From: Candidatus Sulfotelmatobacter kueseliae
GTDB taxonomy: Bacteria > Acidobacteriota > Terriglobia > Terriglobales > Acidobacteriaceae
Direction: 5' to 3'
Assembly: GCA_900290255.1 (NCBI GenBank)
Contig: OMOD01000090.1
Span: forward strand, 9,188 to 63,493
DNA length: 54,306 nucleotides
Shown here: positions 17,336-24,824 of the stretch, in pieces
Layout: each line of letters opens with the position of its first letter
How positions within the stretch are numbered: the first letter of the stretch is position 1
Notes under the pieces: model-generated
The model's input: only the letters and a program-made list of their open reading frames with translations
Told to the model about the DNA's origin: nothing
Database searches by the model: none
Program-made: the position numbers and the translations under genes

Positions 17336-17758
17336 TCAGGCTACGCCGACTTCGCGCGGAACCGGCGCCGGACGCTGCTGCATGCGCTTCGGCCCGCGCT
17401 TCCGCACCAGCAGCAGGCGGACGCGCTCGAGCAGATCCACGGGCGCGTACATGCCTTTGGTGAGGAACACATCCGCGCGCGAATCATGGTCGTAGATGCG
17501 CACCTTGCTGGAGATGAGGATGGCCGGAGTGTGCGCCGACACTTCCTTGATCTTGGCGATCAGTTGCGGGCCGTCGAGTCCAGGCATGGCCATGTCGGCG
17601 ATCACCAGATCAATGCCGCCTTGCAGGAAGCGTTCCAGCGCTTCTTCTCCGCGGGAGAAGGCGGCTACACGGTAGCCTCGCGTCTCCAGCATGATTTTGC
17701 GGTGGGACAGAGACTGTTCGTTATCGTCTACACACAGAATTGTGCGCTTTGGTTTCAT
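17336..17758 (-). CDS. Single-domain response regulator
   Basis: A 140-residue receiver domain with a short basic tail and no output domain, of the CheY/Spo0F kind. The acidic pair D11-D12 (VDDN), phospho-acceptor D55 (IADMAMPG), a Ser at 83-84 and K101 (FLTKG) are all present, so phosphorylation should work. The ATG at 17758 (MKPKRTILCVDD) is chosen because residues upstream in the same frame do not fit a receiver fold. No histidine kinase is nearby. The role is probably phosphotransfer or protein-protein signalling; the target is unknown. Confidence 0.85.
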   Translation of the reverse strand: MKPKRTILCVDDNEQSLSHRKIMLETRGYRVAAFSRGEEALERFLQGGIDLVIADMAMPGLDGPQLIAKIKEVSAHTPAILISSKVRIYDHDSRADVFLTKGMYAPVDLLERVRLLLVRKRGPKRMQQRPAPVPREVGVA

Positions 17759-17970
17759 CGGCCTGCTGCAATCTATTGGGAGCGATGGGCACGGCGCGTC
17801 GCGAAACCAACAGAAGCTTTTCTCAATATGAAGAATTTTGAATCGACCTTGCATGCTAACGGGAAGCAAGGGTCACTGTAAAGTGCCGCCGATGCTAATG
17901 GGACTTTCTGGCCATTGATTTTTTCCCGAGGCAGCGCGCCTTAGTGTTTTCGCAGCTTGCGCTCACTTGA

Positions 17971-18864
17971 CTAGAGGACAACTTCGCCACGCATGACTGC
18001 GATTGCGTTGCCTCCGACGCCTATGTTGACTACACGGTTACCGCTGCGCGAAGCGCGAACGAAAATCCGGCTAGGCCTCTGCATCTCGATGCCCTGCTCG
18101 ATGAGCACCCGCTCGTCGGGTTTAGCCACACCGTGCGCCACCATCCACGCCGCCGTGCAGCCCGCGGCAGAGCCGGTGGCAGGATCTTCGCCGTTGTAGA
18201 AGAGCATGCGGGCGTGCAGGCGCGCCGCCGGATCGACGGTTTCACGCGCAACGAAATACAGGAACTTCCCTCCCGTTTTCTCCAGGTATTCCGCAGCGCG
18301 GGCCAGGTCGACCCGCAGTTTCTGGATGACCGCCAGCGATCGCATCGGCGCTACCGTGAAGGGAAGTCCCGTCGAAATCGTCTCGATGGGAAGCGACGGA
18401 TCGAAGTCGTCGGCATCTAAACCGGTCGCCCGCGCGACCGTTTCGCGATCGTGCTGAATTCCGAAAGTTGGATCGATCTGCGTCATTTCCCCAAAGGTTG
18501 GCTGGCCCGGCGTTTCCTCGAATCGCACGGGCACCCTGCCCGCGTTCAAGTCGAGCGTGATTTCCCTCGCGCCGCTTTCGCCGCGCAACGCGAACGCCGT
18601 GCCCAGCGTTGGATGGCCCGCAAACGGCAGTTCCTCCTGCACGGTGAAGATTCTTACGCGCACACCGTTCTCCCGCTCAATGCCCGGGTCGCGCGGAAAA
18701 ATGAAAGTCGTCTCCGAGAGATTCATCTCGCGGGCCAGCGCCTGCATCTCGCCGTCGTTCAAACCGCGAGCGTCAGAGAAAACGGCCAGAGAATTTCCTT
18801 CGAGAGGCTTCGAAGAGAAGACATCCCACTGCGTCATAGCCAGCCGTCGTACTTGTCTATTCAT
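17971..18864 (-). CDS. PhzF-family isomerase/epimerase-like protein
   Basis: A 297-residue protein of the PhzF fold (two diaminopimelate-epimerase-like halves). Characteristic pieces are DVFSSKPLEGNSLAVF, the catalytic Glu (E51) in NLSETTF, and FAGHPTLGTAFAL. The second half holds DPATGSAAGCTAAWMV, the usual GS-rich loop. PhzF isomerises an intermediate in phenazine synthesis, but no phenazine genes are near, so this is one of the many PhzF-like proteins of unknown substrate. Start could be 18864 or the internal ATG at 18837; the first is used because homologues often carry a few residues before the DVF motif. Confidence 0.87.
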   Translation of the reverse strand: MNRQVRRLAMTQWDVFSSKPLEGNSLAVFSDARGLNDGEMQALAREMNLSETTFIFPRDPGIERENGVRVRIFTVQEELPFAGHPTLGTAFALRGESGAREITLDLNAGRVPVRFEETPGQPTFGEMTQIDPTFGIQHDRETVARATGLDADDFDPSLPIETISTGLPFTVAPMRSLAVIQKLRVDLARAAEYLEKTGGKFLYFVARETVDPAARLHARMLFYNGEDPATGSAAGCTAAWMVAHGVAKPDERVLIEQGIEMQRPSRIFVRASRSGNRVVNIGVGGNAIAVMRGEVVL

Positions 18865-18970
18865 GGAATTGACCGGGAATACGAATTTGCCCTGCCAGAG
18901 GAGCGATGTTCTCGGTTCTCATTTGGATGCACGAAAGATTTGGCATGGCGCTTTCCGAGATTACCGGCGT

Positions 18971-19000
18971 TTGACAGGGTTCATCACCCGCCTCTATCCT
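18971..19000 (+). promoter_or_regulatory. Sigma70-type promoter of the Cys leader/peroxiredoxin transcript
   Basis: TTGACA (18971-18976), an 18-bp spacer, and TATCCT (18995-19000). The expected start is at 19006-19008, exactly the ATG of the 18-codon leader ORF (19007). That implies a leaderless mRNA, which agrees with the lack of a Shine-Dalgarno before that ATG. Confidence 0.65.
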
Positions 19001-19006
19001 AACCAT

Positions 19007-19063
19007 ATGTCGTTTCCGTCCACATTGGCCATGTGTTGTTGTCGACGCCTGGCGTGTGGGTAG
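19007..19063 (+). CDS. Cysteine-rich leader peptide (18 aa), attenuator sensor
   Basis: The ORF reads MSFPSTLAMCCCRRLACG and stops at 19061-19063. Three consecutive TGT Cys codons lie at 19034-19042 and a fourth Cys codon at 19055-19057. The ATG coincides with the predicted transcription start. The left arm of a potential antiterminator (19056-19061) overlaps the last codons and first stop base, as in classic amino-acid attenuators. A ribosome reaching the stop would mask this arm; one stalled at the Cys triplet would leave it free. Poly-Cys leader ORFs controlling sulfur genes are known in mycobacteria; here the downstream gene is a peroxiredoxin. It is too short for similarity evidence; the call rests on codons, position and RNA structure. 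Confidence 0.65.
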   Translation: MSFPSTLAMCCCRRLACG

Positions 19064-19117
19064 GGAATCCCGAAAGAGTTCCGACCCACCCGTCAGCGAG
19101 CGGGTGGGTTTTGTTTT
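19056..19117 (+). terminator. Antiterminator/terminator switch (attenuator)
   Basis: The terminator is a perfect 9-bp stem acccacccg (19084-19092) / cgggtgggt (19101-19109) with an 8-nt loop, followed by tttgtttt (19110-19117). The competing hairpin pairs gtgggt (19056-19061) with acccac (19084-19089), extended by ggaa (19064-19067) with ttcc (19079-19082). Both use 19084-19089, so only one can form. The first arm lies over the end of the Cys leader ORF. The peroxiredoxin ATG is 82 nt beyond the T-run. Confidence 0.7.
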
Positions 19118-19198
19118 CTATCCGCCCCAAAAATCTGAGAGCCAGGGTGGGCTGACTCTTCGAATCTTGACCGAAGCGAATCTCAGAAGGAGAAGCCT

Positions 19199-19885
19199 AT
19201 GACTACAGCGACCGCAAGCGAAACCTACAGCATTCCCCGAATCAACGACACCGCCCCGGATTTCACCGCCGAAACTACGCAGGGCACGATCCGCTTTCAT
19301 GACTGGATTGGCGACGGCTGGGCCATCCTGTTCTCGCATCCCAAGGACTTCACTCCCGTCTGCACCACCGAACTCGGCTACATGGCGAAACTGCAGCCGG
19401 AGTTCGCCAAGCGCAACACCAAGATCATCGGCCTGAGCGTAGATCCCGTGTCGAGCCACCAGAAATGGGAGAGCGACATCGAAGAGACACAGGGCGCGAA
19501 AGTGAACTACCCGATGATTGGCGACCCGCAACTCAGAGTGGCCAAGCTCTATGGCATGCTGCCCGCCGGTGCGGGCGAAAGCTGCGAGGGCCGCACTCCT
19601 GCCGACAACGCCACCGTGCGCACCGTGTTTGTCGTCGGCCCGGACAAGAAAATCAAATTGCAGCTCAGCTATCCCATGACCACCGGACGCAACTTCGACG
19701 AAATCCTGCGCGTGCTGGACTCGATGCAACTCACGGCCAAGCATAAAGTCGCTACCCCGGTGAACTGGAAGCAGGGAGACGACGTGATCATCACGGGCGC
19801 GGTTTCAAACGACGAGGCGCAGCAGAAATTCCCTGGCTTCAAGACGATAAAGCCGTATCTGCGGGTTACGGCCCAGCCAAAGTAG
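19199..19885 (+). CDS. 1-Cys-type peroxiredoxin (AhpC/TSA, Prx6 group)
   Basis: A 228-residue thiol peroxidase that reduces H2O2, organic peroxides or peroxynitrite. The active site HPKDFTPVCTTELG carries the peroxidatic C55 with T52 and P53. Length and the extended C-terminal domain (VNWKQGDDVIITGAVSNDEA) match the Prx6 subgroup rather than short AhpC. One further Cys lies in GESCEGRTPADN (about 130), so a resolving role cannot be excluded. A strong AGAAGGAGA precedes the ATG. It appears monocistronic; upstream sits the Cys-leader attenuator, suggesting expression tied to cysteine or Cys-tRNA supply. It converges with the cytochrome gene 30 bp away. Confidence 0.94.
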   Translation: MTTATASETYSIPRINDTAPDFTAETTQGTIRFHDWIGDGWAILFSHPKDFTPVCTTELGYMAKLQPEFAKRNTKIIGLSVDPVSSHQKWESDIEETQGAKVNYPMIGDPQLRVAKLYGMLPAGAGESCEGRTPADNATVRTVFVVGPDKKIKLQLSYPMTTGRNFDEILRVLDSMQLTAKHKVATPVNWKQGDDVIITGAVSNDEAQQKFPGFKTIKPYLRVTAQPK

Positions 19886-19893
19886 CGGAATGT

Positions 19894-19913
19894 GGCGCGG
19901 GCGCTCCCGCGCC
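19894..19913. terminator. GC hairpin between convergent peroxiredoxin and cytochrome genes
   Basis: A perfect 8-bp stem ggcgcggg/cccgcgcc with a cgct loop fills most of the 30 bp between the two convergent stop codons. There is no T-run; it probably acts as a bidirectional stop or barrier. Confidence 0.5.
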
Positions 19914-19915
19914 CT

Positions 19916-21037
19916 TCAGTCACCGGAGCCGGCAAAACTTCTCGCATCCTGCCGCGCCGCGACGGCATGCGCTTTTTTCTTCGGCACACCCTTGGTGTGG
20001 CAGTCGATGCACTTGACGAAGTGGACGTTGTGCGGGCTCTTGCTCGACTTAAATGTCGTGTCCATGGTCTCCACATCCAGCCCGCAATTGGAAAGCTGCG
20101 GATGGCAGGTGGCGCAGGACGCCCGGGTTCTCAGGCCGTGTCCCTGGTGGCAGGCAAAGCAGCTGAGTCCTTCATGCACCCCAATTGCAGTGTGATCGTC
20201 GCCTGAGCCTACTTTCATCGTGGCCAGCGGCGCGTGGCACTGGTAGCAGAGAGCCTGTCGAATGTCGGGGCTGATCCGGATGGGTCGGTCGCCATCATGC
20301 ATCGCGGGTAGCGGCAGCCGGCCTACGGCCACGTAATCGAGTTCCCGCCGGTCAAATAGCGCGAGCGAGGGTCGAAATATTTCCTGACTGAGACCGGGGT
20401 TGGCAGGTTTCTCGACCGAGCGAACCAGCAGTGTCCCTTGGCGATGCATCTGGTGACAGGCGAGGCAGGGCATGACCGGCTGTTCCGCCAGCTTCGGATC
20501 GAGCAGCCTCCACGGTCCTTGGGTGTCGAGCGGCGTCACCAGGTCACGAATGCTGCCGTTGAAGTATGAGCCGTGGCAGCGCAGGCAATCGTCCATCGGT
20601 GGCTGCTGATGATTGTGGGTCGTGTTCAGAAAGATCTCTTTGAAGGTTGCGGCATGCGGACCCGCTGCCCAATCTGCATATTCCTGCTGATGGCATTTGC
20701 CGCAGCGGCTGCCCATTCGCTGTACGTCGTCCGTCTTGAGGCGCACCTGCTCCGGAATCTTTCCGCGCAAATGGGCGATCAAGCGGCTGATGTTCTTCAG
20801 GTGAAAGCCCGCGTCGAGCGTGAGCACGTCGCCGTGACAATCAGAACAAGGCACGTTGCGGTGAGTTGAGGTGTGCCAATCCGCGTAGGGCTGCCAGATT
20901 TCATGACACCGGGCGCACGACCGCCCGCCGGAGTATTGATAGTAGATGCTGGCACTCGGCAACAAGACGACTGCCACCACAAGTACAAGCAGCACGACAG
21001 AGAAGCGCCGATACCACGGTTTTTGGTCAGCGTTCAT
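19916..21037 (-). CDS. Membrane-anchored nine-heme c-type cytochrome
   Basis: A 373-residue protein with an N-terminal membrane anchor (VVLLVLVVAVVLLPSASIYY) and nine CxxCH heme-attachment motifs: CARCH, CSDCH, CGKCH, CLRCH, CLACH, CYQCH, CFACH, CATCH and CIDCH. It should sit on the periplasmic side and carry electrons. The anchor plus first motifs recall NapC/NrfH-type proteins, but the rest does not match one I can name. The ATG at 21037 is chosen because it directly precedes the anchor. Upstream on the same strand lie a GMC oxidoreductase and its small subunit, so it may accept electrons from that dehydrogenase; the 176-bp gap makes a single transcript possible but unproved. Confidence 0.85.
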   Translation of the reverse strand: MNADQKPWYRRFSVVLLVLVVAVVLLPSASIYYQYSGGRSCARCHEIWQPYADWHTSTHRNVPCSDCHGDVLTLDAGFHLKNISRLIAHLRGKIPEQVRLKTDDVQRMGSRCGKCHQQEYADWAAGPHAATFKEIFLNTTHNHQQPPMDDCLRCHGSYFNGSIRDLVTPLDTQGPWRLLDPKLAEQPVMPCLACHQMHRQGTLLVRSVEKPANPGLSQEIFRPSLALFDRRELDYVAVGRLPLPAMHDGDRPIRISPDIRQALCYQCHAPLATMKVGSGDDHTAIGVHEGLSCFACHQGHGLRTRASCATCHPQLSNCGLDVETMDTTFKSSKSPHNVHFVKCIDCHTKGVPKKKAHAVAARQDARSFAGSGD

Positions 21038-21213
21038 CTTGTGTCCACCTACCGAACCTTGCAGAATATAGTGACCCAGCGGTTCTTTGCGTTCTCTACG
21101 CACTTTGCGATTAAGAGCTTTTGACCGCGAAGATCGCGAAGCAGAGCCGCAAAGGTCGCGGAGAAAATCGCTCCTTCAGCATTAAAGATTGTCACCATAT
21201 TCTGCATTGCTCA

Positions 21214-22869
21214 TCATGACGCGCCATGGCTGCCTTTCCACGATTTCACCAGGTGGTCAGAGGCGTGGTAAGCGATTGCCATGATGGTGAGAACCGGATT
21301 GAATCCGCCATTGTTGACGTGGACGCTGCCATCGACCACATAAAGATTGTCCACATCGTGAACCCGGCAATACTTATCCACGACTGAAGTTTGAGGATCG
21401 TCGCCCATGCGGCAGGTGCCGGCCTGGTGCTGGCCGCCGCTCAGATCCGTGCCCGGCACATCGGTCCACGTGGTAATCGCGCCCGCCTCCTTCAGCCACA
21501 GTTCGGCTTTCGACGCCAGGAACTTTCCCACGATTGGGTCATTCCGGTGACGATGCCCCGACAAACGGACCACCGGAATCCCCCAGCAGTCCTTTACTTT
21601 CGCGTCCACCTGAACTCTGGACTCAAACACCGGCATCTCCTGCACGGGTCCCATGATTCCCATGCTGCGGCGATACCGCTGGCGCATGAATTGTTTGTGC
21701 TCCGGGCCCCATCGCGGCATATTCGGCGCTCGCCAACCGACAAACTGGTAAGGCAGCCGGATGAATTCGTTGGCCAGCATACCGCCGCCGATCAATCCCT
21801 GGTTGCCGTGGTTGAAGTCACAGATGGCAATTCCGGCCCCAGGCCCCAAGTCGTCGTAGCATTCGAAATCGAACAAGCCCACCGCGCCGCTGTAGGCGTG
21901 TCCCTGCAGGTTCCGTCCCACCCAGTCGTAGCGATTGCCGATTCCGTCAGGAAACGCGCGGCTTTTCGAATTCAGCAGCAATCGCGCCGACTCGTTGGCC
22001 GATCCCGAAACCACCACCAGGTCGGCGGTCTGCTCGTACAGGCGCGGCTTAGAATCGAAATAGGCCACGCCTTTGACCCGTCCTTGCGCGTCAGTCAGAA
22101 TCTCCTTGACGATGCACTCGGTCCGCAATTCGCAATTGCCGGTGGCCAGCGCTGCCGGAATCGCGGTGTTCTGTGTGCCATTCTTGGCGTTGACTTCGCA
22201 AGCAAACCCGACGCACCATCGGCACCGCATACACGCTGCCCTTCCGTTATAGGGCACGGAATTGCGCAGCATGGGAATGTCAAAGGGATGAAGTCCCAAC
22301 CGCTGCGCCGCCGGTCTCAGGATCTGGTACTCGAGGTTGGGAGCGACCGGCGGCATGGGCAGCGGGCGCTTGCGCGTTGCCTTGAAAATGTTGTTCGAGT
22401 CGTCGCCCGAGACGCCAATCTCCCATTCCGCTTTCTCGTAGTAAGGTTCGAGGTCCTGATAACTGATCGGCCAGTCGTCGAGCGTGCTGCCCTCAACGGT
22501 TCCGTAGGTCGAGCGCATGCGGAAATCTTTTTCCATGAAGCGCCAGGCCATGGCGCCGTAGCTGAGAGTTCCGCCTCCCACGCAAGCCGCATTGTTGTTG
22601 TAGTCGCCATCGCTGGGCCTGACCAGGTGCTCGCGGCCCTGCTTGTCCACAAACACCCGCGGATTGCGCTCGTCGTCGGGGCCGAAAGCCGCGCCCAGCA
22701 CGGTCGTGCGCTGGTTGCGCAAATCATCTTTGCGATCGTCGAAAGGCGTGTACCACTTGCCGCGCTCCAGCAGAACCACGCTGAGGCCGGCGGCTGCCAG
22801 TTCTTTGGCCACAATGCCGCCGCCGGCGCCTGCGCCCACTACCACCGCATTGACGTGTTTGAGTGCCAT
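21214..22869 (-). CDS. GMC-family FAD oxidoreductase (gluconate 2-dehydrogenase-like large subunit)
   Basis: A 551-residue flavoprotein. The N-terminal dinucleotide-binding motif VVGAGAGGGIVAKELAAAG (10-28) binds FAD. It contains the Cys-rich stretch AACMRCRWCVGFACEVNAKN found in three-subunit sugar-acid/polyol dehydrogenases, and the C-terminal catalytic region with GGQHQAGTCRMGDD and VDGSVHVNNGGFNPVLTIMA. No signal peptide of its own; such large subunits are exported in complex with a Tat-carrying subunit 3, which is encoded 40 nt upstream. It oxidises a sugar, sugar acid or polyol in the periplasm; the substrate is not predictable. Confidence 0.9.
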   Translation of the reverse strand: MALKHVNAVVVGAGAGGGIVAKELAAAGLSVVLLERGKWYTPFDDRKDDLRNQRTTVLGAAFGPDDERNPRVFVDKQGREHLVRPSDGDYNNNAACVGGGTLSYGAMAWRFMEKDFRMRSTYGTVEGSTLDDWPISYQDLEPYYEKAEWEIGVSGDDSNNIFKATRKRPLPMPPVAPNLEYQILRPAAQRLGLHPFDIPMLRNSVPYNGRAACMRCRWCVGFACEVNAKNGTQNTAIPAALATGNCELRTECIVKEILTDAQGRVKGVAYFDSKPRLYEQTADLVVVSGSANESARLLLNSKSRAFPDGIGNRYDWVGRNLQGHAYSGAVGLFDFECYDDLGPGAGIAICDFNHGNQGLIGGGMLANEFIRLPYQFVGWRAPNMPRWGPEHKQFMRQRYRRSMGIMGPVQEMPVFESRVQVDAKVKDCWGIPVVRLSGHRHRNDPIVGKFLASKAELWLKEAGAITTWTDVPGTDLSGGQHQAGTCRMGDDPQTSVVDKYCRVHDVDNLYVVDGSVHVNNGGFNPVLTIMAIAYHASDHLVKSWKGSHGAS

Positions 22870-22908
22870 GGTCGTGTTTCCAGCCTATGAATGCGGTCGC
22901 GGGTCTGC

Positions 22909-23472
22909 CTACTGCTTGCTGACGTCAAAATGAAGCCGCCCGCGGATCGGCGGATACGGGACGCCCAGCATCTTCCAGCTCGTTCCCTCGCGATTACCGC
23001 CGTGGCGGGGATCGCCGTAGAAACCCTGCATGGTTTGTTCCACCAGGAGATCGAAGAACTCCGCCGAAGCAATCTGTTTCCACGCCTCTGCCGGTGCCCG
23101 CCCCTGTTCCATCAGGGTCAGGAGGTCAACCTGCCGGGCAGCAGCCAGTTCTGCAAAGGCGGAGCCGTAGAGCATGCGGCTGCTCTGGTTGACGGCAGCA
23201 ATTCCCTGGCGATATGAACGGCGCAAGTGGTCGAGCGGCCCGCAGAGCTGGCGGTCAATGTAGTTCACTACGCCAGCCCACGCCGCACCCGGGTCTTCAT
23301 CGGGTGGGATGATCTGGTCGCAAAGCGCGGCGAGCGTTCGGGCCTCGTCCACCGTCAGAAAGCGCCACGGAGTTCTGGCTCCGCTACAGCCCACACCGGA
23401 GCCGGTGGCTGCCGCCATCACCATGGCCGCTTGCAGAAATTTCCGGCGGCTGAGTTTGTAGGCCGGTTCCAC
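22909..23472 (-). CDS. Gluconate 2-dehydrogenase subunit 3-like protein, Tat-exported
   Basis: A 187-residue protein with a twin-arginine signal (KLSRRKFLQAAMVMAAATG) followed by a Cys that could be lipidated (GSGVGC). The mature part (TLAALCDQIIPPDEDPGAAWAGVVNYIDRQLCG) is the usual subunit 3 fold that escorts the FAD subunit through the Tat pathway. It is first in the gene set, ahead of the GMC subunit, as in known gluconate/sorbitol dehydrogenase operons. Confidence 0.88.
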   Translation of the reverse strand: MEPAYKLSRRKFLQAAMVMAAATGSGVGCSGARTPWRFLTVDEARTLAALCDQIIPPDEDPGAAWAGVVNYIDRQLCGPLDHLRRSYRQGIAAVNQSSRMLYGSAFAELAAARQVDLLTLMEQGRAPAEAWKQIASAEFFDLLVEQTMQGFYGDPRHGGNREGTSWKMLGVPYPPIRGRLHFDVSKQ

Positions 23473-23599
23473 CTTGGTTTCCTTTCAAGCGCTGACCGGC
23501 GACTATGCCCCGTAGAGGCCAGGTACGTCAGTGACGGCAATCACGCCACGTGTCGGGCAGTGCCGACTTAGGCCCGCGAATCCTCCGCATTGCTTTTGT

Positions 23600-24800
23600 C
23601 TACTTCGGCTCTGCGATTCGCAACAACAGTACTTCATGGGTTCTCGGTTCGAGTGGCATGCCCTCGGCCAATGCCATCTCTTTGCCGCTCCACAGATCTC
23701 TGGCTGTCAGCGGACCGTGCAAGCCCAGCCGTGACAGGTACAAGTGGAAAGGATGGGTCGAGTAGCGAGTATCGCCGGTGTTCAGCACGGCGACCGCCAG
23801 CGCGCCCCCGGCAAGTTGCCGCGTCCAGACTTCCACCTCGCCGTCTACGTAGGCGCGTGAGCCCTGCTTGCCGAGTTTGTCCTGGTCGATGGCGATCACG
23901 TCGCGATTGGTCAGGATGTCGCGTATTTCGGGCTTCATGTGGGGCAAGTCGTTGCCGGCCAGAAGCGGCGCCGCCAGCATGGCCCACATGGAAAAATGCG
24001 CGCGATTTTCGGCCAGTGTCAGCTCGCCGTTACCGACTTCCAGCATGTCGGGGTCGTTCCAGTGGCCGGGGCCGGAATAACTGGCCAAACCAGCTTGCAC
24101 GCTCATGTTGGCGTAGATGCTGTACATGTTGGGCTCGATGTCGCTGGTAGTGCGCCACAGATTTCCGCCCACCGAGGGCGCCCACTCCCACACCGCGTCC
24201 CAGCCGTATTGGCAGAGCGAGTAAACGATGGGCCGGCCGGTGGCTTTCAGCGCTTTCGCCATCTTGGCGTAGGCGGCGTGCATCAGCCGCATCTGCGCGG
24301 GCGGATCGTGCGGCGCTTGCTTCTGCATTACTTCGGGGATGAAGCTGCAGGTCATATTTCAGGTAGTCGATGCCCCACGAGGCATACAGCTGTGCGTCCT
24401 GCTCTTCGTGCCCTAGAGATCCCTCATAGCCGGCGCAGGTCTTGGGCCCGGGCGACGAGTAAATGCCCAGTTTCAGTCCCTTGGAGTGGACGTAATCGGC
24501 CAGAGCCTTCATGTCAGGAAACTTCGAGTTGGAGTGCAGCACGCCGTTCGCATCGCGCTGGCCTTCCCAGGTGTCGTCAATGTTGACGTAGACGTAGCCG
24601 GCATCCCTCATGCCGCTGGCTACAATCACATCGGCAGCGGCTCGCACTCCCTGGTCGTCGACCTTCTCGGCGAAGTAGTTCCAGCTGTTCCATCCCATCG
24701 GCGGGGTCAGAGCCACGTCTTGGGCCCGGGAAGGCAGAGAATGCACAGCGAAAAACACAACGGCAATAGCTGCCACGCGCAAAGAAGCAGAAGTGCTCAT
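23600..24800 (-). pseudogene. Alpha-galactosidase (GH27), frameshifted
   Basis: Two frames together make one GH27 protein of about 400 residues. Frame one (start 24800, signal peptide, [15 protein letters not shown], ending [10 protein letters not shown]) carries the catalytic nucleophile Asp in YLKYDL. Frame two resumes at [15 protein letters not shown] and contains [28 protein letters not shown] (acid/base region) and the C-terminal beta domain. The break is at about 24345-24349, where ctgc stands for an expected ctgtgc, consistent with loss of a TG dinucleotide. It could be a true mutation or an assembly error. It is preceded by AAGGAGG and follows the alpha-mannosidase stop (24825) by 24 nt, so the pair is an operon for trimming mannose and galactose from glycans. 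Confidence 0.85.
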
Positions 24801-24824
24801 AAAGACCTCCTTGAAAACCGGTGT

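Larger units (their letters stand above)
18865..19198. other. Leader region between PhzF gene and peroxiredoxin
   Basis: This 334-bp gap contains a promoter (18971-19000), a Cys-rich leader ORF (19007-19063) and a terminator/antiterminator pair (19056-19117), listed separately. The 105 bp next to the PhzF start (18865-18970) hold nothing I recognise. Bases 19118-19198 carry the peroxiredoxin ribosome-binding site (AGAAGGAGA about 7 nt before its ATG). Confidence 0.8.

Noticed and set aside
17971..18864. Phenazine biosynthesis
   Set aside because: Only a PhzF-like protein is present; no other phz genes, so no pathway is claimed.
19007..19117. A metabolite-binding riboswitch for the peroxiredoxin leader
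   Set aside because: The leader is too short for a known aptamer, I recognise no conserved aptamer core, and the Cys-codon ORF over the structure explains it better.
21391..22890. A 499-codon plus-strand frame
   Set aside because: Antisense to the GMC oxidoreductase; translation has shadow-like composition.
24340..24360. Programmed frameshift in the alpha-galactosidase
   Set aside because: No slippery heptamer or downstream structure; a simple TG deletion explains it.
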